DNA of 57,026 nucleotides from a virus, in IMG/VR virus record IMGVR_UViG_3300049215_000704, positions 1-57,026 of that record. One strand, 5' to 3'. Both the position numbers and the translations under genes were made by a program. Positions 1-8,185 of this stretch are shown in pieces. Within the stretch, counting starts at the first letter, position 1, and each line of letters starts with the position of its first letter. The notes under the pieces were generated by a model. It was given only the letters and a program-made list of their open reading frames with translations, was not told the DNA's origin and searched no databases.

Positions 1-18
1 GAGGTTTTGGATTTTCCA

Positions 19-55
19 ACTCATAGCTTGGGGGCTACGCCCCCAAGCTATGAGT
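19..55. repeat. Perfect 17-bp inverted repeat (hairpin)
   Basis: Two perfectly complementary 17-base arms surround the loop TAC. There is no T-run on either side, so it is not a standard intrinsic terminator. It lies downstream of the TMTC-like gene and next to an IS-like repeat block. It could be a dispersed palindrome or a processing hairpin. Confidence 0.6.
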
Positions 56-58
56 CGC

Positions 59-115
59 CAAGTGTAAACCATGTCCCCGAACACCTGTAAACCATGTCTC
101 CGGTCAGTACACTTG
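59..115. repeat. Compound repeat resembling an IS end
   Basis: An 8-bp inverted repeat (CAAGTGTA at 59-66, TACACTTG at 108-115) encloses two near-identical 16-base direct repeats, GTAAACCATGTCCCCG at 64-79 and GTAAACCATGTCTCCG at 87-102. Repeated motifs inside a terminal inverted repeat are typical of insertion-sequence ends. No transposase gene is visible here, so this is at most a remnant or the end of an IS lying off the left edge. The rest of 116-237 shows nothing else I can support. Confidence 0.35.
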
Positions 116-237
116 CGACGGCCCCCTGCATCGTAAAATCAAACAGGTCCGTCGCAAGCGACGCCCCAACAAGTGAGGGCTGCCATGTGATTATGCTGCA
201 AAATGCGTCAATACCCCTTAGGAAATTTATTTGCGCG

Positions 238-2592
238 TCACTTTTGGTCAAATAATTCGGGCGGGATTTGGTAAGCGGTGACGCACTTTTGGCGTATCTG
301 TTCCGCCAGTCCCGGTTGCTTATAAACCAGCAGGCTTTGCACCAGGCCCACGCCTGCCTGATTGAGCATTTGGCGGACACGGGGATCGGAGGGATTGAGG
401 GAAAAGTGGTCGCCGACGGGCGTGATGGGGTTCGGATTGAAGCCCATGGCCTGAAAGTAGGTAGCGAGAATTTGCCATAAATCTTGGTCGTTCGGATTGA
501 GCAGCATCGCCTCCAAAATTTGGACGGAAGCATCCGGCAGTTTGCCCGAGTTGGCCAGGACATCGGCCAGCAGCCGATAGCACTTGGCCTCCAGCGGCGC
601 CAAGTGGAGGGCATAGCGCGCGGAAGCTTCGGCGTTGGGCCAGTCGCGCAGGTGCCCATAGGCCATGGTGATCAGAATGTAGACGTTGAAATTGCCCACA
701 TCGACGATTTCGGATTCCGGGCGCCCGCGCTGGAGCGAACTGGCGCGCGAGGCCTGATTGGCGTAATGGTCCACTTCTACCGCGCGCAAAAGAATATCCA
801 CGGCTTTTTGGTAGGCGGCTTTTGCCTCGTCCGGCTGGTTGCGGTGCTCCAGATATTGGCCCTTGGCCGTGTAAAAGCGGCCCATGTCTTGAAACAGCGT
901 ATTGTCTTGTCGCGCCGTGGGCAAGAGCGGGTGGTCAAGGATGAAGAGGCCTTTTTCCGCCTCGGCAATGGCGGCGTCGAGGGCTTTTTCCTGGGCGATA
1001 TAATCGCCGGGGTGCTGTTTGACCGCCTGCCCCATGATGGCGTTGGCCAGGCCCTTATGCACCTTGAAGCTGCCCGGCTCGGCGGCGGCGGCGCTTTGCC
1101 AAAGCGAAAGTTCGTCCTTCCAGTCGGCATTGCGCGCGTAGGTGCGCGCACCCAGCGCGAAAATCGCGATGGCGGGAAGAATCCCCCGCGCGGCGATGCG
1201 CCGGCCGCGGTTTGCGCCGGCAAGCGGAATTTGCTTATCCATGAGCAGGGAAAAAGTTTGCGCCGCGACCATGCAAAAGCCGAGGGAGGGCAGATACAAA
1301 AAGCGCTCGCCCATGATGCTGCCAATGGGGAAAAGCAGGTTGGCCGTCGGCAACTGCATGATAAAAAATATCCCGATGCCCGCGGCATAGAGCGGTTGGG
1401 TGCGCCAGCATTTTATCGCCCAGGCGATGAGCGCGACAATCGCCGCCAGCGACACCCACGCGAGCAGGTTCACCGCCCCCGCGCCCGGTTCGCCATAGAG
1501 CGGAATTTGATGATAGGAATAATCGCAGGAAAGGGTGCGGGGAAAAACCATCAGCGCGAGGTAGCGCCCCAGAATGTAAATTGCCGACATGCAGCCGTGC
1601 CACCAGGAGTCCGCGCCGGAGATCGGATTGTCCACATACACCTCGCCGAAAACGGGCGAGTGGAATTTCATGTAAAAATGCACCACGAGCACCAGCACCG
1701 CCCCCGGCGCCACGGCAATCCAGCCCTTCAGGCCAAATTCCACCAGGGCGCGGAGGACGCGCTTGAAAAAAGTAGCTCCCGGCAACGCAGGCCAGCGCCA
1801 GAGCATATCGTAGAGAAAAACAAATCCGCAAATCAGAATGGCGCTTTCCTTGGTGAAGCCGCCCCAGATGGCGTTAACCGCCGTTCCCGTCAGCCAGAGA
1901 AATTTACGCCAGCCCGAAGTGTCCGCCGCGCGCACGTAGCACCAGACGCCGAGGAGGATGGAAAGCGTCGCCAGCAAATCCGCGCGACCGATGATGTTGG
2001 TGACGGATTCGACATTGACGGGATGCACCGCGAACAGCGCCGCGGCCAGCACCGCGACATCCAATCGTTGAGTCAGCCGCCGCACGATCACCAGCACCAG
2101 GCCGACATTGGCCCAGTGCAAAATAAAATTAAACACATGGTAGCCAAAAGGGTCCGTGGGGGAATGGCCGCCGCCGATGACCGCATAATTGAACAGGTAA
2201 GTAAGCGTGGTGAGCGGACGGTAGAGGTTGCTCTCAAACGCGGGCCACCAATAATTGCGGGTGAAGATGGCCTCGATATTGGGGTAATTCACGGCGGTAA
2301 TGCGCGGATCCGTGCCGATGATGACGGAATTATCCAACACCAGCCCGGTGTGGAAGGAATTCGCGTAGGCCGCATAGGCGACCAAGCCCAAGGCCAGTCC
2401 GAGGGCCATGAGTTGGAGCGCGAGCCACGGGTTGCTGGGGCGTTTGGTCGTCGCAACGGGCGCTGCAAAAGCGTTGAGTAGCGCCAAGCCTTCCTTGGCC
2501 GTCATGGCCGCAGGCATGGTTTTGCCGGGAGTGGCGGCAACCGGAGTGCGGGGCAACGGGTTGCGGTCGCGGTTTTTTGGTTTATTTCCCAT
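238..2592 (-). CDS. TMTC-like multi-pass membrane glycosyltransferase with C-terminal TPRs
   Basis: A 784-aa protein. Its N-terminal half has many hydrophobic segments. It includes the stretch AVHPVNVESVTNIIGRADLL, which matches the luminal motif of TMTC (transmembrane and TPR) GT-C type mannosyltransferase-like proteins. From about residue 490 it becomes soluble and helical with TPR-like repeats. Family knowledge suggests transfer of a sugar from a lipid-linked donor to proteins or surface glycans at the membrane; the substrate is unknown. I start it at ATG 2592; a TTG 36 bases upstream would also be in frame. This looks like a host housekeeping or envelope gene and lies outside the mobile elements. 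Confidence 0.75.
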   Translation of the reverse strand: MGNKPKNRDRNPLPRTPVAATPGKTMPAAMTAKEGLALLNAFAAPVATTKRPSNPWLALQLMALGLALGLVAYAAYANSFHTGLVLDNSVIIGTDPRITAVNYPNIEAIFTRNYWWPAFESNLYRPLTTLTYLFNYAVIGGGHSPTDPFGYHVFNFILHWANVGLVLVIVRRLTQRLDVAVLAAALFAVHPVNVESVTNIIGRADLLATLSILLGVWCYVRAADTSGWRKFLWLTGTAVNAIWGGFTKESAILICGFVFLYDMLWRWPALPGATFFKRVLRALVEFGLKGWIAVAPGAVLVLVVHFYMKFHSPVFGEVYVDNPISGADSWWHGCMSAIYILGRYLALMVFPRTLSCDYSYHQIPLYGEPGAGAVNLLAWVSLAAIVALIAWAIKCWRTQPLYAAGIGIFFIMQLPTANLLFPIGSIMGERFLYLPSLGFCMVAAQTFSLLMDKQIPLAGANRGRRIAARGILPAIAIFALGARTYARNADWKDELSLWQSAAAAEPGSFKVHKGLANAIMGQAVKQHPGDYIAQEKALDAAIAEAEKGLFILDHPLLPTARQDNTLFQDMGRFYTAKGQYLEHRNQPDEAKAAYQKAVDILLRAVEVDHYANQASRASSLQRGRPESEIVDVGNFNVYILITMAYGHLRDWPNAEASARYALHLAPLEAKCYRLLADVLANSGKLPDASVQILEAMLLNPNDQDLWQILATYFQAMGFNPNPITPVGDHFSLNPSDPRVRQMLNQAGVGLVQSLLVYKQPGLAEQIRQKCVTAYQIPPELFDQK

Positions 2593-2695
2593 GGCGGCCG
2601 GAAGCCAGCCATTGTGGAAATCGGCCAACGGGAAGCGATGCCAAAAACGGGCGCGGGAGCGAGGCGATCTTGAGCACCGCCGCGCTTTCCGTTTC

Positions 2696-2724
2696 TTGAC
2701 TCACCCTCCGCCTCCAGCTAGAAA
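2696..2724 (+). promoter_or_regulatory. Sigma-70-type promoter of tRNA-Ser
   Basis: TTGACT (2696-2701) and TAGAAA (2719-2724) are separated by exactly 17 bases. The tRNA begins 8 bases after the -10 box, a good geometry for a stable-RNA promoter. Confidence 0.6.
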
Positions 2725-2731
2725 CCAACCC

Positions 2732-2816
2732 GGAAGGGTGGCAGAGTGGACTATTGCGGCGGCCTTGAAATCCGCTGAACCGAAAGGTTCCGGGGGTTCG
2801 AATCCCTCCCCTTCCG
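2732..2816 (+). tRNA. tRNA-Ser (anticodon UGA)
   Basis: The 85-base sequence folds as a class II tRNA. The acceptor stem GGAAGGG/CCCTTCC closes with discriminator G. The anticodon loop is CTTGAAA (UGA), the variable arm is long (GAACCGAAAGGTTC region), and the T arm is GGGGGTTCGAATCCC. The base of the anticodon stem has one C-U mismatch. CCA is not encoded. The mobile-element junction starts 11 bases after its 3' end, and the tRNA is probably the integration target of the serine-recombinase element. Confidence 0.93.
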
Positions 2817-2826
2817 CTCCCTTTCA

Positions 2827-2831
2827 ACAGC
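2827..2831. repeat. Left copy of putative 5-bp target-site duplication
   Basis: ACAGC lies immediately left of the phage end and recurs at 44444-44448 immediately right of the other end. Mu-type transposition produces 5-bp duplications. The exact phage boundary could shift by a few bases. Confidence 0.55.
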
Positions 2832-2839
2832 AGCAAAGT

Positions 2840-2983
2840 CGCAAAAGGTTTGGGCATAGGCGGAAATGGCCGGATTTCACCGGACAATGCCGTAAATCAA
2901 TGACTTACGAGAGGTTTTGTCTCGCGCCCGAGGTTTGGGCATATTTGATGCCTAAATGTGCCCTTTCGCAGAGGTTTGGGCAT
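2840..2983 (+). promoter_or_regulatory. Left-end transposase-binding-like repeats
   Basis: Three copies of a motif close to CGCAAAGGTTTGGGCAT lie at 2840-2857, 2925-2942 and 2967-2983. A weaker reversed relative lies at 2948-2970. The same motif appears inverted at the right end. By analogy with Mu attL, these are probably MuA-type transposase binding sites; binding itself is inferred. Confidence 0.6.
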
Positions 2984-3042
2984 TATTTCAGCGGCCTGCA
3001 ACAAAGCGTGCATGGCGCTTGCAGGGGTCATGTCGTCGCGGA

Positions 3043-3378
3043 TTAGGGCGGGCGGTGGGCGTGGAACACCCGCTGGATTTTTATGGCGCGGGCGGTCATC
3101 TTGGCGGCTTGGTTTTTGAGCCAGTCTGCGGCCTGGCTGGCTTCGTCGGGGTTGGCTTCGCGCGTCAGTTTGTAACCCTTCTGGCCGCTGATAACGCGAC
3201 CATCGCTGGCTTCGGCGAACGAACGAACATCCCGATCCGACCAGTCGAGCGCTTCATGGACTTGCGCGGCAGTAACCCAACCACGACCGGCAAGCCAGGA
3301 GACGAATCGGTCAACGCGCGGATCATCTTCGGCGGCGCGGAAGAGCGAGGAGGAAAAGTCCTGTTGGGCGGCGCTCAT
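3043..3378 (-). CDS. Small phage protein with winged-helix-like fold
   Basis: A 111-aa protein, the last gene of the leftward early operon before the phage end. The centre (VSWLAGRGWVTAAQVHEALD, then WSDRDVRSFAEAS and a GRVISGQKGYKL wing-like hairpin) has the helix-helix-wing pattern of DNA-binding winged-helix domains. The start overlaps the upstream stop by 4 bases (ATGA), so it is translationally coupled. A role in replication or regulation next to DnaB is possible but not shown. Confidence 0.6.
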   Translation of the reverse strand: MSAAQQDFSSSLFRAAEDDPRVDRFVSWLAGRGWVTAAQVHEALDWSDRDVRSFAEASDGRVISGQKGYKLTREANPDEASQAADWLKNQAAKMTARAIKIQRVFHAHRPP

Positions 3379-3941
3379 TCAGTGTAATAGTCGTCGTTGA
3401 TTTCATCCACGATGATTGTGCCCGAAAATCCCTTGATTTCAGATTTCAGAGGAGAAGATGCGCTATCGGTCACCTGTTGAGATTCGCGTTGGCCGGCTCG
3501 TTTTTTGGCGCGGGCGCGTTCGATCAGGGTGATGCGAAGCTGGTCAAGCTTCTCTAGGGGAAGATTGCGCCAATCGGCCAGGCAGCCAAATTTGTCGCGG
3601 GCAACGGCGAGGATGTAAGCCTCGGGCAGAATTTGCTCGATGGCGTAGACCTTGCGCGCGCGTTCCCCGGCCTCGGCAATGCCAGGGAGTCGCTCCGGGC
3701 CTTCGGGGTTCAGTCCGGCCAGCCGTAACTTGAGCACGCGAAACACCAAGTCCCATTCCTTCGGGCCGAAATCCTTCTGGCGTTTTTCGTAGCCCAGCGC
3801 CTGCCAATAGAGCACGTGGCGTTTCTCGTCGGTTGGCTCAATGCCTTCGCGGCGGCAGACGGCCAGCCAGAGCCGCCAGAAACCCCGGCGTGTGGGCGAC
3901 TGGAAACGACGACGGCGGCGTTGTTGGGTGGTAGTTTTCAT
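3375..3941 (-). CDS. Phage early protein, possibly GemA-like
   Basis: A 188-aa basic protein. An Arg-rich N-terminus is followed by a helical region that ends with DWRNLPLEKLDQLRITLIERAR (residues about 120-145). The same kind of motif (DWRKLSLPQLQQLNAILL) occurs in the 76-aa product at 8854-9084. Such helical ends occur in small regulators of transposable phages such as Mu GemA, but the similarity is too weak to name it. Its start overlaps the dnaB stop (ATGA). Confidence 0.55.
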   Translation of the reverse strand: MKTTTQQRRRRRFQSPTRRGFWRLWLAVCRREGIEPTDEKRHVLYWQALGYEKRQKDFGPKEWDLVFRVLKLRLAGLNPEGPERLPGIAEAGERARKVYAIEQILPEAYILAVARDKFGCLADWRNLPLEKLDQLRITLIERARAKKRAGQRESQQVTDSASSPLKSEIKGFSGTIIVDEINDDYYTE

Positions 3942-5308
3942 AGCGCCGTAAAATTCTCGAATCGCGTCAGCCGTTTGTTGAAAGTCAAATCCACCTGCCC
4001 CACCGGGCCGTTGCGGTTTTTGGCAATGATCAATTCGCGCTTCACCGCCAGCTCCGCGCCCGTCTCTTCGCCGTCCTTTTGGTCGCGTGGCTTTGATAGC
4101 AATAGCACCACATCCGCATCCTGCTCAATGGAGCCCGACTCGCGCAGGTCAGACAGCCGCGGCTGACGCTTCTCCTTTTCGCTTTCGCGGTTGAGCTGCG
4201 CCAGCACAATGACCGGCACGCCCAATTCCTTCGCCATCGCCTTGATGCCGCGCGATGCCTCGGCGACCTCCTGCTCTCGGTTATTGTAATTCCCAGCTGG
4301 CGACAGCAGTTGCAGGTAGTCAATGATGACCATGCCGAGCTTCTGCCGGGAATGCAGCCTCCGCGCCTTGGCGCGCATTTCAAGGATGTTCAGGTTCGCG
4401 CTCGCGTCGATCCACAGCGGCGCAGCCTTCAACGCCGCCGAGGATTGGGCCAGCGCCTCTTTGCGATCGCAAAAGCCGTCCTTTAATTTCTGCATGTCCA
4501 CCCGCGCGTTTGAGCATAGCATCCTTAGCGCGAGCTGCTCGGCGGACATTTCCAGGCTGAAGATCAGCGCCGGGATGGCCGCGCGGGTTTCCCGCGGCGC
4601 GGGCAGCGCGGCATTCTCCGCGATGTTCAGGGCGATGGCCGTCTTGCCCATCGAAGGCCGCGCCGCGATCACGATCATTTCCGCCGGATGGAAACCGAAG
4701 GTCAACCGGTCAAGGTCGGTAAACCCGCTCGGCACCCCGTTCACCTCGCCGCGCCGCGCGAGCATTTTTTGGATAGAAGCCGCCGCAATATCAACCGACT
4801 TGGCGACCAGCTCGGCATTGTCCGAGACGGTATCCTGCTGAATGGCGAAGAACGCGCTCTCCACGGCGTTGAGCAGCTCGGAGACATTTGCCGCGCCGTG
4901 GCCGTGCGCCTGCTCGACGGTCCATTGCGACGTGCGGATGAGCTGGCGGAGGAAAAACTTGTCGCGGATGAGCTGCATCCAATGCCGCGCGTGGACGGTC
5001 GTCTGAATGCGATTGGTGATTTCATAAAGATAGGCATGGCCGCCGATGCGTTCGAGCTGCCCGGCGTCCTTGAGCTTATTGGCGACGAGGATTTCATCGG
5101 CGGGGACACCCGCGGCGGCGAGGGCCAGCATGGCCTCGAAAATGAGATAATGCCGCGCATCGTGAAAATAATCCGGGCGGATTTTCGCCGCTAGGCAGTC
5201 GTTCAACACGTCGCCACCATGCTCGTCAATCAGGCACGCCGCCAGCAAGCCCTGCTCGGCGTCAAGGTTGTGCGGTGTCACTGCGGGAAACTCAGCGGTG
5301 ATGCTCAT
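3938..5308 (-). CDS. dnaB: Replicative DNA helicase, DnaB family
   Basis: A 456-aa protein, close to the normal DnaB length. The N-terminal domain opens with the typical HNLDAEQGLLAACLID. The RecA-like C-terminal domain has Walker A ARPSMGKTA (residues 216-224) and Walker B GMVIIDYLQLL (D330). It also has VIVLAQLNRE and a DLRESGSIEQDAD motif, as in hexameric replicative helicases. It should unwind DNA 5'-3' at a fork. Mu relies on host DnaB recruited through PriA, so a phage-encoded DnaB here suggests the phage loads its own helicase at transposition forks. It is coupled by 4-base overlaps to its neighbours on both sides. Confidence 0.92.
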   Translation of the reverse strand: MSITAEFPAVTPHNLDAEQGLLAACLIDEHGGDVLNDCLAAKIRPDYFHDARHYLIFEAMLALAAAGVPADEILVANKLKDAGQLERIGGHAYLYEITNRIQTTVHARHWMQLIRDKFFLRQLIRTSQWTVEQAHGHGAANVSELLNAVESAFFAIQQDTVSDNAELVAKSVDIAAASIQKMLARRGEVNGVPSGFTDLDRLTFGFHPAEMIVIAARPSMGKTAIALNIAENAALPAPRETRAAIPALIFSLEMSAEQLALRMLCSNARVDMQKLKDGFCDRKEALAQSSAALKAAPLWIDASANLNILEMRAKARRLHSRQKLGMVIIDYLQLLSPAGNYNNREQEVAEASRGIKAMAKELGVPVIVLAQLNRESEKEKRQPRLSDLRESGSIEQDADVVLLLSKPRDQKDGEETGAELAVKRELIIAKNRNGPVGQVDLTFNKRLTRFENFTAL

Positions 5309-7032
5309 TCCGCGGCCCTCGCTTTCTTGCGGTTGCCGAAAAGAGCGGCTGTGACCAGTGCGCTGGCAGTATTCACGGGCACGGCGTTGCCGATTTGTTT
5401 GACGACCTCACTTTTGTTGCCGGTGAATTGGTATTCCTTCGGAAAACCCTGCGCTCCGGCCAGCTCATGCGGTTGCAGCATCCGGAATAGAATATCCACC
5501 AGATATTTTTTACGGCCGATTTTAACCACCGGCATGGTCAAACCAAAGCGGTCGCGCCCGGTAACGGTTGGCAACGGCTCCTTGATGTCCGACGATTTGC
5601 TCGATCCATAATAGGGAGTCAGAAAAGGCGACACCAAGGCGATGGCACCATCGGTCGCCACTGTAGGCAAAGGCTTTTTCACTGAGCGCGCGGCGCTACA
5701 ACTTTGCTGTCCTAAAATCATCGGCTCTACGACCGCGCAATCGCCACGGTTGCCGGCGACCGTGGGCATTGGTTCTTTCAGGCTGCGGGCGCGGCGTTTG
5801 CCCGTATGGGCGGTTTGCACGAGGAACGGTTCGGCAATGGCCCATTCCTTCGCGCCGCGCACCGTCGCCAAGGGCTTATCCACGCTTTTGGCGCGGCGCT
5901 CGTTGCCCGTTCGGTCGTCATTGCCGTGTGCCGTTTGAACAAGGTAAGGAGAAACAACGCCGGCATGTATTCCACCGGTAGAGACAGTCGGCAATGGCTT
6001 ATCAATGCTAGTCGCCGTCATTTTAAGTTGCTCGGGACTTGTTCCGCGCAGGCTGATCAAATAGGGTTCAGCAATTCCAAAACGGTTTTCTGAAGTGACA
6101 GTGGACAAAGGCTTTTTCGTGCTTTGCACAAGCCGCTTAGAGTTGTCCCTGTTTTTATGATCGCCTTGAAAGCGCACGACAAACGGTTCAACCAATCCAT
6201 GCCGGGCTTTTGTCGAAACCGTGCTCAACGGTTGTCCCTCTGACCGAATCCCACTTTGCGCGGCTCGACCCCACCCCCCCTGCTGATCCCACTCCGCGAC
6301 AAATGCCCCCAATCCAAACTTCACCAATCCTGCCTCGATTCGCGCCAGTGTCTTTTCCGAAAGCGGTTTTTTCCGAGAAAAAATGCTCTGACCTTTGAGG
6401 GACCAGTCGATGATCTCGCGCGCCGCGCGCCATTGGCCGGCGTGTGACGGCTCGGGCCAGCAAATCGGGCGCGTGCGCTGGCATTGGATGAATAAGCGCG
6501 TGCGCGTGGTCGGATCGCCATAGTCCGCGCAGTTGATCAGCCGATCTTCGACCGTATATCCCGCCGCCCGCAGCGCGTTGAGAAACGCCTGGTAGGTTTG
6601 CCCCGCGAGCCGCTTGATTGGCTTGCCGCGTTTGTTGAGCGGACCCCACTTGCGAAACTCCCGCACGTTTTCGATGAGAATGGTTTCGATGTGGATTTTG
6701 TTCACCCACTCGATGATGCTCCACGCCCCCGCACGGGTTTGATCGTTTGTCGGCTTGCCGCCCCGCGCATTGGAGTGGCCGGTGCATTCGGGCGATGCGA
6801 GCAGAATGTCCATCCAGCCGCGCGGCGCGGCATCCTCCGGACGCACCTGATCCAGCCGGATGCACAAATGCCGCGCCTTCGGGTGGTTGGCGGAATGCGA
6901 GGCGACGGCGCGTGGCCAATGATTGATCGCCAGCCAGTCCGTCATTTCGCCACCTTTGGCGACGATGGCCTGCCGCGCGCCCTCGGTGAAGCCGCCGGCA
7001 CCGCAGAAGAAATCTCCGCCGGAGATTTTCAC
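5305..7032 (-). CDS. DNA (cytosine-5) methyltransferase with seven internal repeats
   Basis: A 575-aa C5-MTase. Motif I is FFCGAGGFTEGA (residues 8-19). Motif IV appears as ASPECTGHS with catalytic Cys83, where most family members have PCQ. ENV (121-123), TTRTRLF (motif VIII, about 175-181), AGAQGFPKEY and KQIGNAVP (motifs IX-X) follow. Where a target-recognition domain is expected (about 266-502) there are seven imperfect repeats of 30-40 residues built on KPLPTVxxxxxxGLVEPFLV. It probably protects phage DNA from host restriction. It overlaps neighbours by ATGA on both sides. Confidence 0.88.
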   Translation of the reverse strand: MKISGGDFFCGAGGFTEGARQAIVAKGGEMTDWLAINHWPRAVASHSANHPKARHLCIRLDQVRPEDAAPRGWMDILLASPECTGHSNARGGKPTNDQTRAGAWSIIEWVNKIHIETILIENVREFRKWGPLNKRGKPIKRLAGQTYQAFLNALRAAGYTVEDRLINCADYGDPTTRTRLFIQCQRTRPICWPEPSHAGQWRAAREIIDWSLKGQSIFSRKKPLSEKTLARIEAGLVKFGLGAFVAEWDQQGGWGRAAQSGIRSEGQPLSTVSTKARHGLVEPFVVRFQGDHKNRDNSKRLVQSTKKPLSTVTSENRFGIAEPYLISLRGTSPEQLKMTATSIDKPLPTVSTGGIHAGVVSPYLVQTAHGNDDRTGNERRAKSVDKPLATVRGAKEWAIAEPFLVQTAHTGKRRARSLKEPMPTVAGNRGDCAVVEPMILGQQSCSAARSVKKPLPTVATDGAIALVSPFLTPYYGSSKSSDIKEPLPTVTGRDRFGLTMPVVKIGRKKYLVDILFRMLQPHELAGAQGFPKEYQFTGNKSEVVKQIGNAVPVNTASALVTAALFGNRKKARAAE

Positions 7033-7232
7033 TTGGATGCGCTCCTTCCTGCGGACTGTATGTCATTTTTGACCTTGGGCTTTTTAACATACACATAGAC
7101 TCCGTAGGTGGGGAGATAGACCCGCTGACCCGTGTCGTCGGTGAGGTCGTGGCGCGTCAGGCCGTGACGGCCAATCAGCACGCCCGCAATGTGGGCAAAC
7201 TCATTTTGCGCTTCGTGGGTCAGGAAGTTCAC
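7029..7232 (-). CDS. Small phage early protein
   Basis: A 67-aa protein from a GTG start that overlaps the upstream stop (GTGA). Its own stop overlaps the methyltransferase start (ATGA). It reads VNFLTHEAQNEFAHIAGVLI and later GVYVYVKKPKVKND. No family recognised. The tight coupling on both sides supports it as a real gene. Confidence 0.6.
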   Translation of the reverse strand: MNFLTHEAQNEFAHIAGVLIGRHGLTRHDLTDDTGQRVYLPTYGVYVYVKKPKVKNDIQSAGRSASK

Positions 7233-7834
7233 GACTGGCCCCCTTCCGTCCGCTTGAAAGTGATCACCCAGACCCACGGATTTTGCTGCCAGCCAACCCC
7301 CCGCTTGGCATGGAGCGAATCCCAGAGCCGTTCGTAGCCACGCCGGTAATTAGGCGTGCCACCGCCCGCGGGAAAGGCCGTGGCGCAGCCTTCGGCCTGA
7401 GCATCTGATTCGGAAATGTCCCTCACGCGTTCGACGCCCACGCTGACGACTTCAAGCCAGAGACGGCACGCCCACATGGGCATAAATATGGACGGTCGCC
7501 ATTTTCCCGGCCAACCTGTCGGGCCGTTAACATCGGCGCGATAGGAGATGCAGCCTTCCACGTCGCCGCCCATGGCGGTATGGACCGCGGCGACCTTCAG
7601 GCCGTCATAGCACTTGTTCACGCGCCAAGTTTCCCGCACCCAAAGACGATCCCCAACCTGATAGCGGCATTGAACTGGCATGACCAGGTCGTTGCCCACG
7701 CGATTGTAATACACGCATGGCCGATCACCCTCGACGTTATCCGGCACCGGCCTGATCACGCGCCGGGTTTGCGTTTTGCGGTCGTCGAGAATAGCCTGCA
7801 CCATCGGGCCGGAAAATAGAATGGGTTTGTCCAT
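7229..7834 (-). CDS. Phage ASCH/morphogenetic-type protein of unknown function
   Basis: A 201-aa protein opening MDKPILFSGPMVQAILDDRK then TQTRRVIRP, followed by YQVGDRLWVRETWRV and a C-terminal WDSLHAKRGVGWQQNPWVWV. This pattern is common in phage hypothetical proteins with an ASCH-like (RNA-binding PUA-related) beginning. The biochemical role is unknown. Start chosen at ATG 7834, where this conserved beginning sits; an upstream in-frame extension has no family-like sequence. Confidence 0.72.
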   Translation of the reverse strand: MDKPILFSGPMVQAILDDRKTQTRRVIRPVPDNVEGDRPCVYYNRVGNDLVMPVQCRYQVGDRLWVRETWRVNKCYDGLKVAAVHTAMGGDVEGCISYRADVNGPTGWPGKWRPSIFMPMWACRLWLEVVSVGVERVRDISESDAQAEGCATAFPAGGGTPNYRRGYERLWDSLHAKRGVGWQQNPWVWVITFKRTEGGQS

Positions 7835-7838
7835 AGCG

Positions 7839-8078
7839 TTAATTTTTTTCGTGGGGTCGGCTCGTTTTGACGGCGAGCATGAGAGAATAGGCCATGTCCT
7901 CAGCGTCGCGCTTGTTGTGTGCGCAGATCGTAATGGCGGCGCTGGTGTCCGGGTCCTTGACGGCAACGAGGGCGAACATGGGAAAAAGTTTTTTCAGTTG
8001 GGCGCGGATGGATTCAAACGCCTCCCGTTCGGCAGGCGTGAAAGGCGCGGGCAAATAATGGGTGTCGGGGGGGGGCAT
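7839..8078 (-). CDS. Small phage early protein
   Basis: A 79-aa protein (MPPPDTHYLPAPFTPAE..., with DTSAAITICAHNKRDAEDMA). It lies 4 bases upstream of the ASCH-like gene and is likely in the same transcript. It seems to be a small alpha/beta protein; no family recognised. Confidence 0.5.
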   Translation of the reverse strand: MPPPDTHYLPAPFTPAEREAFESIRAQLKKLFPMFALVAVKDPDTSAAITICAHNKRDAEDMAYSLMLAVKTSRPHEKN

Positions 8079-8124
8079 GGAATTTTGATTCTTCGTTCTT
8101 GGTGCTTAGTTGAATCTCGCCCGG

Positions 8125-8173
8125 CCCGGCGGAACCTGCGAAGGCGCGTCAGCGCCGAGCGCGTTCCGCCGGG
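8125..8173. other. Large two-part hairpin between early genes
   Basis: An 11-bp perfect outer stem (CCCGGCGGAAC at 8125-8135 with GTTCCGCCGGG at 8163-8173) encloses a 5-bp inner stem (GGCGC/GCGCC). It sits between the glycine-repeat gene and the next gene of the leftward operon. No T-run follows in the direction of transcription, so it may be an mRNA processing or stability element. Confidence 0.5.
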
Positions 8174-8185
8174 CTAACGATTTTT

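Noticed and set aside
484-2481. 665-aa open frame on the plus strand
   Set aside because: Antisense to the TMTC-like gene, with Arg/Gly/His-rich nonsense composition.
2582-2887. 101-aa minus frame containing [10 protein letters not shown]
   Set aside because: It reads through the tRNA-Ser antisense strand; this is a well-known spurious translation.
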